Below are positions 44,995-53,650 of a stretch of DNA of 64,000 nt, piece by piece. The translations under genes and the position numbers were made by a program. This DNA is from an uncultured Lachnospiraceae bacterium. Lineage in GTDB: Bacteria; Bacillota; Clostridia; Lachnospirales; Lachnospiraceae. Below the pieces are notes generated by a model. The model was not told where the DNA came from. It did not search any database and worked only from the letters and a program-made list of their open reading frames with translations. How positions within the stretch are numbered: the stretch's first letter is position 1; the number at the start of each line of letters is the position of its first letter. The stretch covers positions 1 through 64,000 of the forward strand of contig CAMWUL010000001.1 of NCBI GenBank assembly GCA_947177445.1, given 5' to 3'.

Positions 44995-45816
44995 ATGGAA
45001 AATCAATTTTCCCAGGAGCGGAAGGGCTCCGAAGTCATTGTCGTCACTTCAGGTAAGGGCGGTGTGGGAAAGACCACCACATCAGCAAACGTAGGTACAG
45101 GTCTTGCAAAGCTGGGCAGAAAGGTGTGCCTTATTGACACCGATATCGGCCTGCGCAATCTTGACGTGGTCATGGGGCTGGAAAATCGTATTGTATATAA
45201 TCTGGTGGACGTGGTGGAGGGCAGCTGCCGGATTAAGCAGGCACTGATCCGGGACAAGCGTCATCCGGGGCTTTATCTGATGCCCTCCGCCCAGACCAGG
45301 GACAAGAGCGCGGTCACACCCGGACAGATGGTGAAGGTGATCGAGCATCTGAAGGAACAGTTTGACTATATTATTCTGGACTGTCCGGCAGGGATCGAAC
45401 AAGGCTTCCAGAATGCCATTGCCGGGGCCAACAGAGCGCTGGTAGTAACTACTCCGGAGGTGTCCGCTATCCGGGATGCGGACCGGATCATCGGTCTTTT
45501 GGAGGCCAACGGATTTAAACAAATTGATTTGGTGATCAACCGCCTGCGGATGGATATGGTAAGGCGGGGAGATATGATGTCTGCTCAGGATGTGGTGGAC
45601 ATTCTGGCGATTCCCCTGATCGGAATCGTTCCGGATGACGAAAATGTGGTTATCGCTACAAACCAGGGAGAGCCGTTGGTGGGCAGCGATTCTCCGGCGG
45701 GACAGGCGTATTCAAATATAGTGCACAGAGTGGAGGGCAAGGAGGTTCCCTATCTGAACCTGGACAGAGGGATTTCCTTCTGGACCCGTGTCACCGGCAT
45801 TTTTCACAAAGCGTAG
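44995..45816 (+). CDS. minD: Septum site-determining protein MinD (ATPase)
   Basis: The 273-residue ParA-family ATPase has the deviant Walker A GKGGVGKTT, DTDIGLRNLD, DCPAGIEQGF and TTPEVSAIRDADR. The C-terminus ends in an amphipathic helix (VTGIFHKA) for membrane attachment. It recruits MinC to the membrane and is released by MinE. GGAGGAG lies before ATG 44995. Confidence 0.97.
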   Translation: MENQFSQERKGSEVIVVTSGKGGVGKTTTSANVGTGLAKLGRKVCLIDTDIGLRNLDVVMGLENRIVYNLVDVVEGSCRIKQALIRDKRHPGLYLMPSAQTRDKSAVTPGQMVKVIEHLKEQFDYIILDCPAGIEQGFQNAIAGANRALVVTTPEVSAIRDADRIIGLLEANGFKQIDLVINRLRMDMVRRGDMMSAQDVVDILAIPLIGIVPDDENVVIATNQGEPLVGSDSPAGQAYSNIVHRVEGKEVPYLNLDRGISFWTRVTGIFHKA

Positions 45817-45827
45817 GGAGGATCGAA

Positions 45828-46115
45828 ATGAGACATTTCTTTCGAAGAAGAAGCTCCCGCCAGGTGGCCAAGGACAGGCTGAAGATTTTGCTGATCTCCG
45901 ACAGAGTCAATTGCTCTCCTGAAATGATGGAGCTGATCAAAAACGATATCGCCAGGGTGATATCCAAGTACATGAAGATAGATTCCGACAATATAGAAAT
46001 TCTGATTAATACACGTGGGAATAAATCAGGCCGGACCGTTAAACCCAGTCTTTATGCCAATATTCCCATCGTGGATGTCTCCGTGCCGGAATTGCATACG
46101 GAATCTGGCAAGTAG
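45828..46115 (+). CDS. minE: Cell division topological specificity factor MinE
   Basis: The 95-residue protein has the MinD-activating region (ASKDRLKILLISDR-like, here VAKDRLKILLISDR) and the beta-strand dimerisation part (IEILINTRGN, LYANIPI). Presence of MinE together with MinC and MinD predicts pole-to-pole oscillation rather than DivIVA-type anchoring. GGGAGG precedes ATG 45828. Confidence 0.95.
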   Translation: MRHFFRRRSSRQVAKDRLKILLISDRVNCSPEMMELIKNDIARVISKYMKIDSDNIEILINTRGNKSGRTVKPSLYANIPIVDVSVPELHTESGK

Positions 46116-46123
46116 AGGAAATT

Positions 46124-47251
46124 ATGTTTAGTACATTCAGAATTCGTGATTACGATTTTAAATTAGTGGTCATGACCCTGGCCCTGGCGGGCATCGGCGT
46201 CATGGCCATTGGAAGTGCCGAGCCTTCGCTCCAGACCAGGCAGCTGGCCGGCGCGGCTGTGGGCGCGGTGCTTATGATCGTGATCTCCTTTTTCAACTAT
46301 TCCTTTCTATTAAAGTTTTACTGGTTAATGTATGCCATAAATATAGGGCTGCTGGCTCTGGTCCGGTATGTGGGGGACGAGGGCGGAGGCGCCCAGCGCT
46401 GGCTGGAGATCGGAGGATTACGATTTCAACCTTCCGAAACTGCTAAAATTTTGTTGATTTTATTCTTCGCAGCGTTTATTATGAGATATAAGGAGAAGCT
46501 GAACACCATATGGATCATAGGAGCCTGCATTCTTTTGATCATGCTCCCATGGTGGCTCATATATAAACAGCCGGATCTTTCTACCAGTATCGTGGTAATC
46601 ATTGTCTTCTGCGTGGTGATGTTTGCAGGAGGGATCAGTCTGAAGCTGGTAATGGGTGTGATTGCAATCACAGTTCCTACCCTGGCGCTTCTGGTTTCTT
46701 TGGCCTTACAGCCGGATAATACATTATTGGAAGGATTCCAGAAGAACCGTATCCTCGCTTTTATCAATCCGGAGGAATATTCTGACAGGGAGGCCTACCA
46801 GCAGCTGAATTCTGTCATGGCCATAGGCTCCGGCCAGCTGGACGGAAAGGGGTACAAAAACAATGAGATCACATCCGTAAAAAACGGTAATTTTATCTCG
46901 GAGGCTGAGACGGATTTCATTTTTGCCGTGATTGGAGAGGAATTTGGTTTTAAAGGAAGCGTTGTGGTTATCGCCCTTCTAATGGGGATCGCTCTGGAAT
47001 GTATTTCTGTGGCCAGAAAGGCGAAGGATGCGGCGGGTACGATCATTGCTTCCGGTATGGGCGGGCTGGTGGCATTTCAAGGGTTCCTTAATATAGGCGT
47101 GACAACGTTTATTCTGCCGAACACGGGACTGCCGCTTCCCTTTGTCAGCTATGGGCTGACTTCGCTGATGAGCCTGTTTATGGGGATGGGGGTAGTATTG
47201 AACGTCAGGCTCCAGGCAAAAAAACAAAACAGAGAGAGGGTATCGACATGA
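46124..47251 (+). CDS. rodA: RodA/FtsW-type peptidoglycan glycosyltransferase
   Basis: The 375-residue SEDS membrane protein has about ten helices, with RWLEIGGLRFQPSETAKI, the extracellular loop with NEITSVKNGNFISEAETDFIFA-type sequence, and the C-terminal NTGLPLPFVSYGLTSLMSLFMGMGVV. It polymerises glycan strands for side-wall growth with PBP2. Its place in the mre operon supports RodA over FtsW. The end overlaps mgsA (ATGA). Confidence 0.93.
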   Translation: MFSTFRIRDYDFKLVVMTLALAGIGVMAIGSAEPSLQTRQLAGAAVGAVLMIVISFFNYSFLLKFYWLMYAINIGLLALVRYVGDEGGGAQRWLEIGGLRFQPSETAKILLILFFAAFIMRYKEKLNTIWIIGACILLIMLPWWLIYKQPDLSTSIVVIIVFCVVMFAGGISLKLVMGVIAITVPTLALLVSLALQPDNTLLEGFQKNRILAFINPEEYSDREAYQQLNSVMAIGSGQLDGKGYKNNEITSVKNGNFISEAETDFIFAVIGEEFGFKGSVVVIALLMGIALECISVARKAKDAAGTIIASGMGGLVAFQGFLNIGVTTFILPNTGLPLPFVSYGLTSLMSLFMGMGVVLNVRLQAKKQNRERVST

Positions 47252-47643
47252 ACATCGCATTGATCGCACATGATTCAAAAAAGAAGCTGATGCAGAATTT
47301 CTGCATTGCTTACAGGGGAATTTTAAGTAAAAACGAGCTGTATGCCACCGGCACTACAGGCCGGCTGATCGAGGAGGTCACAAATTTAAACATTCACAAA
47401 TTTCTGGCGGGGCACTTGGGGGGAGAGCAGCAGATAGGAGCACAGATTGAGCACAATCAAATCGATCTGGTGGTATTTTTGAGGGATCCGCTGACACCAA
47501 AGATGCATGAGCCGGATGTCAACAACGTTGTGAAGCTGTGTGACATGTATAATATTCCGCTGGCCACCAATATAGCCAGCGCCGAGTTACTGATCAAGTC
47601 CCTGGACAGAGGAGATTTAGAGTGGCGTGAGATGTACAGATAG
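47248..47643 (+). CDS. mgsA: Methylglyoxal synthase
   Basis: The 131-residue enzyme converts dihydroxyacetone phosphate to methylglyoxal and phosphate, a bypass of lower glycolysis. Motifs are ALIAHDSKKKLM, ATGTTGRLIE, GGEQQIGA, FLRDPLTPKMHEPDV (with the catalytic Asp) and NIPLATNIASAELL. Its location between rodA and a D,D-carboxypeptidase gene is common in Lachnospirales and not explained by pathway. Confidence 0.96.
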   Translation: MNIALIAHDSKKKLMQNFCIAYRGILSKNELYATGTTGRLIEEVTNLNIHKFLAGHLGGEQQIGAQIEHNQIDLVVFLRDPLTPKMHEPDVNNVVKLCDMYNIPLATNIASAELLIKSLDRGDLEWREMYR

Positions 47644-48664
47644 AGAATATTCCGAAGGCATATCTATAAGGAATAAGCAATGTACCGTCAGGAAGCATAT
47701 TGCCGCTTTACTGTGCACGGTTTCCGCGGCTGTCTGTCTGCTGTCCGGATGCGGCGGGCTGAATTACGGAATGGCATATGATCCCGATTCGGATATCAGC
47801 AGCTTTAACGTGATATCCCGGCAGGATACCAGAACTGCGGTTTCCTTTGCCAGCGGACTGTGTGTGGTAAACGACAATGTAATGGACGATGAAAATGTGG
47901 ATATGTCACAGGCGGAGGCTGCCGTTTTATTCAGCCTGAATGACAGACAGGTTATTTATTCGAAAAATGCCCACGAGGTTCTTTATCCGGCCAGTCTGAC
48001 CAAGGTCATGACTGCGCTGGTGGCTCTTCGCTACGGCCGGCTGGATCAGGTGCTGACGGCTACCAGCGCCGTGAATATCACAGAGGCCGGCGCCACATTG
48101 TGCGGGCTAAAGGCTGGAGACACCATGACAATGGATCAGGCGCTCAGGATCCTGCTGGTATATTCTGCAAATGACGTTGCAAATTTGGTCGCAGAGGGCG
48201 TGGCAGGCTCCGTTGACCGTTTTGTGGAGATGATGAATGAAGAGGCGCGGAGACTGGGGGCGACCAACACTAATTTTGCCAATCCTCACGGGCTTACAGA
48301 TCCCAATCACTATACCACGGCATATGATTTATATTTGATCTTTAATGAAGCCATTAAATTCGAAACTTTTAACGAGATCATACAGATGACAGGGTACCAG
48401 ACTACATACTATGATGCAGACGGTAAAGCGAAGGAGTTTAACAAATCCACTACAAATCAGTTTTTGAAGGGGAATTATCAGCCGCCCTCAAATGTGAATA
48501 TCATTGGCGGAAAGACAGGGACTACCAATGCCGCCGGCTGCTGTCTGGTGCTGTTATCCCGGGATGTGAGCGGTAATCCGTATATATCTGTTATCCTTCG
48601 TGCTGCATCCGGGGCGGATTTGTATACGGCGATGACGGATTTACTGGATGAGATTCATAAATAG
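47627..48664 (+). CDS. D-alanyl-D-alanine carboxypeptidase (lipoprotein, DacF/PBP5 type)
   Basis: The 345-residue product has the penicillin-binding motifs SLTK (in PASLTKVMTALVAL), SAN (YSANDVANLVAE) and KTG (GGKTGTTNAAG). It trims the stem peptide outside the membrane. A hydrophobic segment ends in a lipobox (CLLSGC), so it is probably a lipoprotein processed by LspA (53097). The start is GTG 47627, inside mgsA; no better start was found. Confidence 0.9.
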   Translation: MRCTDREYSEGISIRNKQCTVRKHIAALLCTVSAAVCLLSGCGGLNYGMAYDPDSDISSFNVISRQDTRTAVSFASGLCVVNDNVMDDENVDMSQAEAAVLFSLNDRQVIYSKNAHEVLYPASLTKVMTALVALRYGRLDQVLTATSAVNITEAGATLCGLKAGDTMTMDQALRILLVYSANDVANLVAEGVAGSVDRFVEMMNEEARRLGATNTNFANPHGLTDPNHYTTAYDLYLIFNEAIKFETFNEIIQMTGYQTTYYDADGKAKEFNKSTTNQFLKGNYQPPSNVNIIGGKTGTTNAAGCCLVLLSRDVSGNPYISVILRAASGADLYTAMTDLLDEIHK

Positions 48665-48742
48665 AGGTTGTTTTTTGATTCGATTTCACTTATAATCTAT
48701 TTATCAGGTGATGCAATAATTATTACTATAGGAGGGTTTCCA

Positions 48743-49162
48743 ATGGTTCAATTAATTGTAGGAAAAAAAGGCAAGGGAAAGACAAAACAGCTGTTGGACA
48801 GAGTTAACAGCCAGATCAAGGAGATTTCAGGAAATATCGTTTATCTGGACAAAAGCACGAAGCACATGTATGAACTGAACAACAAGGTGCGTCTTGTGGA
48901 TGTATCTCAATGTATGGTGGAGAACAGCAGCGAATTTCTTGGTTTCGTCAGCGGCATCATTTCGCAGGACCACGACCTGCAGCAGATGTATTTTGACAGC
49001 TTTCTGAAGATTGCATGTCTGAAGGATGAGGATCTTGTAGCAACTATTGAAAAATTGGAAAAACTCAGCAGGAATTTTGAGGTGGACTTCATTTTGAGCA
49101 TTTCCCTGGATGAAGAGGAGCTCCCGGCAGATCTGAAGGATAAGGTTATTGTTTCACTGTAA
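48743..49162 (+). CDS. Small P-loop protein of unknown role
   Basis: The 139-residue product begins with a P-loop-like VGKKGKGKTKQLLD and contains NIVYLDKSTKHMYELNNKVRLVD. It is a short P-loop protein conserved near dacF/mreB loci in clostridia and has no known function. TAGGAGG stands before ATG 48743. It is the last gene of the shape operon, with a terminator downstream. Confidence 0.75.
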   Translation: MVQLIVGKKGKGKTKQLLDRVNSQIKEISGNIVYLDKSTKHMYELNNKVRLVDVSQCMVENSSEFLGFVSGIISQDHDLQQMYFDSFLKIACLKDEDLVATIEKLEKLSRNFEVDFILSISLDEEELPADLKDKVIVSL

Positions 49163-49202
49163 TCTTTTCGTTCTTGTTTTTACATAGCATTCACAAGTGA
49201 TA

Positions 49203-49231
49203 AAAAGCCTCGGAAATTTTCTGGGGCTTTT
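49203..49231 (+). terminator. Terminator of the mre-min operon
   Basis: AAAAGCCTC (49203-49211) pairs with GGGGCTTTT (49223-49231), with G-T wobble in the stem and T residues at the end. Confidence 0.75.
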
Positions 49232-49264
49232 GCCTTGTATGGACGCCCTCCGGAGGTAGTGGTT

Positions 49265-50662
49265 TTGGCGAAGAGAAGTAAGATAAAGAAATACAGAAAG
49301 CCTATAAATCTGAATATTGGAATGATCATTTTCGGCGTTATCTTTTTCTATGTGCTCGTGTGTGTCATTACATATTTTCAGACGAGCCATATCGTCCGCT
49401 ATGAAGTGAAAGAGGGGTCTCTGGCCACGGACAACATATACAGAGGCGTTATTATACGGGAGGAAACCATCGTCTATGCCCAGGCCTCCGGCTACATCAA
49501 TTTTTATGCCCGGGAGGGAGAGCGGGTGGCAAAGAACGATCTGGTTTATATTGTGGACGAGACCGGAAGACTCAGTGAAAGTCTTGCAGGCTTAAGTCTG
49601 GGGGAAAACTCTCTCAGCAGCCGGGAGCTGTCGGAGTTCCGCAGTGAGATCGTGAACTTTGTTCATGGCTTCGACAGCGGAGATTATGACAGCGCGTATG
49701 ATTTCAAGGCATCTTTGAGCAACACGCTGATGAAGCTGGCGAATACCAATATGCTGGAAAGCATACGCAGCATGAACGGAACCTCCGGCGTTAACATCAT
49801 CAATTACTCCTATGCTCCCACCACGGGAATCGTATCCTACTGGACAGACGGCTACGAGGAACTGAGGCCGCAGGATGTGACAGAGGCAGTATTTGATATT
49901 AAAAGTGATTATGAAAAAGAGCAGATTGTGGGGAATTCCCTGATGGCGGCAGGGGATCCCGTCTATAAGATATCCACCAGCGAGAACTGGTCGCTGGTCA
50001 TTCCCATAGAACCGGAAAGAGGCGCAAAGCTTCAGGAAGAGGGCGTGATCAAGGTGCGGTTCCTCAAAAACCAGTACGAATCATGGGCGGAGACAAAGCT
50101 TTTGGCCAACGGAGACGGCAATACATATCTTCAGCTTTCTTTTAATAATTCCATGGTGACCTTTGTCACGGACCGGTTTCTGGATGTGGAGCTGATTGTG
50201 GAGGATGAGACCGGCCTGAAGATTCCGATTTCCTCAATTGTACAGAAGGAATTTTTCCTGATTCCCGAGGCCTTTGTTATTCCCGGCGGAAATAACGGCG
50301 GGGACAGCATTATGAAGCAGTGCTTTTTGGAAAACGGCGAGATTTCCAGTGAAGTGTTGGAGGTGGAAGTATATAATTTTGATAATGAAACAAAAGAATA
50401 TTATCTGGACAGTTCTATTCTGGATGTAGGAGACATATTATATAAGTTAGACGGGCAGGAAACCTATACGGTGAGCAAACGGGCCACCCTGGTGGGCGTC
50501 TACAATATGAACAAAGGCTATGCCGATTTCAAACAGATCAATATTCTGTATAAGAATGAAGAATATGCCATTGTCAAATCCAATACCAAGTATGGACTGA
50601 ATGTATATGATTATATCGTATTGAATGCTGAAACGGTCAAAGACGATCAGTTTATCAAATAG
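49265..50662 (+). CDS. HlyD-like membrane protein next to yggS-sepF
   Basis: The 465-residue protein has a basic cytoplasmic N-terminus, one transmembrane helix (about 20-40) and an extracellular part that begins with a lipoyl/HlyD-like barrel (IYRGVIIREETIVYAQASGYINFYAREGERVAKNDLVY) and ends with RND-adaptor-like beta blocks. No partner pump is encoded nearby. The start TTG 49265 follows GGAGGT. Direct linkage to yggS and sepF suggests a role near the division site or wall rather than efflux (inference). Confidence 0.75.
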   Translation: MAKRSKIKKYRKPINLNIGMIIFGVIFFYVLVCVITYFQTSHIVRYEVKEGSLATDNIYRGVIIREETIVYAQASGYINFYAREGERVAKNDLVYIVDETGRLSESLAGLSLGENSLSSRELSEFRSEIVNFVHGFDSGDYDSAYDFKASLSNTLMKLANTNMLESIRSMNGTSGVNIINYSYAPTTGIVSYWTDGYEELRPQDVTEAVFDIKSDYEKEQIVGNSLMAAGDPVYKISTSENWSLVIPIEPERGAKLQEEGVIKVRFLKNQYESWAETKLLANGDGNTYLQLSFNNSMVTFVTDRFLDVELIVEDETGLKIPISSIVQKEFFLIPEAFVIPGGNNGGDSIMKQCFLENGEISSEVLEVEVYNFDNETKEYYLDSSILDVGDILYKLDGQETYTVSKRATLVGVYNMNKGYADFKQINILYKNEEYAIVKSNTKYGLNVYDYIVLNAETVKDDQFIK

Positions 50663-50709
50663 CGTGTGTGCTTCGATATGCGCGTCACAGCGGGCAGAAA
50701 GGCAGAAGA

Positions 50710-51444
50710 ATGATACAGGAAAATATGGCGCTTGTGGAGCAAAACATAGAGGATGCCTGCCGGAAGGCAGGACGAAAACGTCAGGAGGTGTCGCTGATAG
50801 CGGTCAGCAAAACCATGCCGGTTTCCCTGCTTAAAGAGGCGTATGATGCGGGAGCCAGAGATTTTGGAGAAAATAAGGTGCAGGAGCTTCTGGATAAAAT
50901 ACCACAGCTCCCGAAGGATATCCGCTGGCACTTAATCGGCCATCTTCAGAGAAACAAGGTAAAATCCATCGTGGGAAAGACGGCGCTCATTCACAGCGTG
51001 GATTCCCTGCGGCTTGCGGAGGAGATCAGCCGGGAGGCCGTAAAACAGCAGGTGGATACTGACATTCTGATAGAAGTGAATGTGGCGGAGGAAGAGAGCA
51101 AATTCGGAGTTCATCTCCCGGATGCACTGGCTTTAGTGCAGCAGATCGCTTTATTGCCCGGAGTACATATTCAGGGTCTGATGACAGTGGCGCCATATGT
51201 GGAAAATGAAGAAGAAAATAGTATTATTTTTCGCAAATTGAAGGAATTGTCTGTTGACATAGCGAAGAAAAACATTGATAATGTTAACATGAATATATTA
51301 TCGATGGGCATGACCGGTGATTACATGACGGCGATCCGGGAAGGCGCTACCTGCGTGAGAGTGGGGACAGGAATTTTTGGCCGGCGGGATTACACCAAGC
51401 GTCAGTCTGAGCAGCCTCAGACTGCGGAAAGGCATGGTATTTGA
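50710..51444 (+). CDS. YggS/YlmE-family PLP-binding protein
   Basis: The 244-residue PLP-binding TIM-barrel protein has LIAVSKTMPV (PLP lysine), FGENKVQELLDK, WHLIGHLQRNKVK, GLMTVAP and LSMGMTGDYMTAIREGATCVRVGTGIFG. The family controls PLP homeostasis and lies beside sepF in most Firmicutes. ATG 50710 follows an AAAGG site. Confidence 0.95.
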   Translation: MIQENMALVEQNIEDACRKAGRKRQEVSLIAVSKTMPVSLLKEAYDAGARDFGENKVQELLDKIPQLPKDIRWHLIGHLQRNKVKSIVGKTALIHSVDSLRLAEEISREAVKQQVDTDILIEVNVAEEESKFGVHLPDALALVQQIALLPGVHIQGLMTVAPYVENEEENSIIFRKLKELSVDIAKKNIDNVNMNILSMGMTGDYMTAIREGATCVRVGTGIFGRRDYTKRQSEQPQTAERHGI

Positions 51445-51445
51445 T

Positions 51446-51979
51446 ATGGGAGTTATGGACAAGTTTTTAAATTATATGAAGCTGAACGGCGAAGACGACG
51501 AAGACTATTATGACGATGACTATCTGGATGACGACGAGGAGCTGGAGCCTGCTCCCGCGCCCAGAAGGATGCAGACTCAGAGACAGAGGGATGAGGATGA
51601 GCAGGAGGAGCGGCCTGTCAGGAGGCAGCCTGCCGCCAACAAGATCACTCCAATCAATAAACCGTCATCATCCAGACGGATGATGAACAGTGCAGGGATG
51701 GAGGTCTGTGTGATCAAACCCACCTCTGTGGAGGATGCCCGTGAGATCACGGAAACGCTTCTGGCAAATCGGACTGTAGTGCTGAACCTGGAAGGTCTGG
51801 ATGTGGATATCGCTCAGCGTATTATCGACTTTACCAGTGGTTCCTGCTTTGCCATCGCGGGAAATCTGCAGAAGATATCTCATTATATTTTTATCATTAC
51901 ACCAGCCAGTGTGGATATATCGGGCGATTTTCAGGATATTTTCGGCAATTCCTTCGATATGCCCATAAACAACGGATAA
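51446..51979 (+). CDS. sepF: Cell division protein SepF
   Basis: The 177-residue protein links FtsZ to the membrane. It has an N-terminal amphipathic helix (MDKFLNYMKL), an acidic and then Arg/Gln-rich linker (about 15-80), and the conserved SepF domain (VCVIKPTSVEDAREITETLLANRTVVLNLEGLD, FTSGSCFAIAGNLQKIS, IFIITPASVDIS). ATG 51446 starts directly after the yggS stop; ATG 51455 is an alternative with GGGAG before it. Confidence 0.95.
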   Translation: MGVMDKFLNYMKLNGEDDEDYYDDDYLDDDEELEPAPAPRRMQTQRQRDEDEQEERPVRRQPAANKITPINKPSSSRRMMNSAGMEVCVIKPTSVEDAREITETLLANRTVVLNLEGLDVDIAQRIIDFTSGSCFAIAGNLQKISHYIFIITPASVDISGDFQDIFGNSFDMPINNG

Positions 51980-51994
51980 CCGGAGAAAAATAGT

Positions 51995-53104
51995 ATGTCA
52001 GAAAGACTAACTGTACAGTACAATAAGAAACCCTGTTATGATATTGTGTTTACACAGAGCTTTGACGAGCTGTGGGACGAGCTGGAAGCTCTGGATGCAG
52101 GAAAGCGCAGGATCTGTATCCTTACGGATACCAAAGTGGATGAATTATACGGAAGCCGGCTTTTGGAGCTTTTGGAGGGAAAGTGCAAAAAAGCGGTGAA
52201 ATATGCTTTCCCCCAGGGAGAAGAACATAAGAATCTGGACACCGTGCGCGGTATCTATCGATTTCTGATAGAGGAAAGCTTTGACCGCAGGGATTTTTTG
52301 CTGGCCCTGGGCGGAGGCGTCGTGGGAGACACCGCCGGGTATGTGGCGGCCACTTATCTGAGGGGAATAGATTTTGTACAGGTTCCCACTACTCTGCTTG
52401 CCCAGGCGGACAGCAGCATCGGCGGCAAGACGGGAGTGGATTTTGACGGATATAAGAATATGGTAGGCGCATTTAAGATGCCCCGGCTTGTATACATGAA
52501 TCTGACAACCCTTACCACCTTGGAAGACAGACAGTTTTTTTCAGGGTTTGCAGAGGTTATGAAGCATGGATTGATTCGAGACGCTTTATTTTATGAATGG
52601 CTTATCGAGAATATGTATGAAATCTGTGAGAGGGACCTGAATGTACTTCAGGAAATGCTGGCCAGAAGCTGTGCCATAAAGAAGCTGGTGGTGGAGAAGG
52701 ATCCCACGGAACAGGGTGAAAGGGCGCTTTTGAATTTCGGTCATACAGTGGGGCATGCCATTGAAAAGGCCAAAGGCTTTGAATTGTATCATGGAGAATG
52801 TGTGGCTCTGGGGGCTGTGGCGGCGGCTTATATCTCCTGGAAAAAGGAACTGCTTTCCATGGATGAGTATTATGAGATCAGGGATATGTTTGTTCCTTTT
52901 TACCTTCCGATTACGGTGGATGGGATCGACCCTCAGGAGATTCTCAGGCTGACGAAATCCGATAAAAAAATGGACGCGGGGAATATCCGTTTTATACTGT
53001 TGAAAAAAATAGGCAGGGCAGTGATCGATACTTCGGTTACGGACGAGGAGCTGCTGGCTGCCATTGAGGAGATATATTTCAGTGAGGAAGACGCCCGTGC
53101 GTAA
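51995..53104 (+). CDS. aroB: 3-dehydroquinate synthase
   Basis: The 369-residue enzyme closes DAHP to 3-dehydroquinate in the shikimate pathway, using NAD and a divalent metal. It shows FPQGEEHKNLDTV, GGGVVGDTAGYVAATYLRGI, PTTLLAQADSSIGGKTGVDF, and the metal-binding GHTVGHAIE and YHGECVALG. No other shikimate gene is nearby, so it is isolated between division and lipoprotein genes. CGGAG precedes ATG 51995. Confidence 0.93.
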   Translation: MSERLTVQYNKKPCYDIVFTQSFDELWDELEALDAGKRRICILTDTKVDELYGSRLLELLEGKCKKAVKYAFPQGEEHKNLDTVRGIYRFLIEESFDRRDFLLALGGGVVGDTAGYVAATYLRGIDFVQVPTTLLAQADSSIGGKTGVDFDGYKNMVGAFKMPRLVYMNLTTLTTLEDRQFFSGFAEVMKHGLIRDALFYEWLIENMYEICERDLNVLQEMLARSCAIKKLVVEKDPTEQGERALLNFGHTVGHAIEKAKGFELYHGECVALGAVAAAYISWKKELLSMDEYYEIRDMFVPFYLPITVDGIDPQEILRLTKSDKKMDAGNIRFILLKKIGRAVIDTSVTDEELLAAIEEIYFSEEDARA

Positions 53105-53627
53105 CAAAAAGTTTTATCTGGCGGTTGATGCAGTGACAGTTGTCCTGCTTTTGGCATTGGATCAGCTCACAAAGCATCTGGCCATAGTGTACTTAAAAAA
53201 CAATCAGCCTCTGGTTTTGATTAAGGGAGTGCTGGAGCTTCAGTATCTGGAAAACAGGGGATCAGCCTTTGGAATTCTTCAGGGGCAGAAAATTTTTCTG
53301 CTGTTGACAGGAATCATATTTATGGCTGTGCTTTTGGGAGTCCTGTTTCGGGTTCCGGCGGAGAAAAAGTATGTGCTGGTACACATTTGTCTGGCGGCTG
53401 TCATAGCAGGCGGACTGGGAAATATCTGGGACAGGCTTCGGTTTGATTATGTAGTGGATTTCATTTCTTTTGTGTTGATTCACTTTCCGATTTTTAATGT
53501 TGCAGATTGTTATATAGTGGTTTCTACAATTGGTCTGTTTTTACTGTTTCTTTTTGTGTTCCGGGACGAGGATCTGGAATTCCTGAATTTTAGACGGAAG
53601 CGTCAGAAAGAGACACAACACCATTAA
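53097..53627 (+). CDS. lspA: Lipoprotein signal peptidase (signal peptidase II)
   Basis: The 176-residue membrane protease removes signal peptides from prolipoproteins. Four helices are visible; catalytic Asp residues fall in GNIWDRLRFDYVVDFI and FNVADCYIVVS. The start is GTG 53097, with GAGGAAG six bases upstream, overlapping the end of aroB. The lipoprotein carboxypeptidase at 47627 is one probable substrate. Confidence 0.95.
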   Translation: MRNKKFYLAVDAVTVVLLLALDQLTKHLAIVYLKNNQPLVLIKGVLELQYLENRGSAFGILQGQKIFLLLTGIIFMAVLLGVLFRVPAEKKYVLVHICLAAVIAGGLGNIWDRLRFDYVVDFISFVLIHFPIFNVADCYIVVSTIGLFLLFLFVFRDEDLEFLNFRRKRQKETQHH

Positions 53628-53650
53628 ATGAAGGGGCTTTGGAAGTATAA

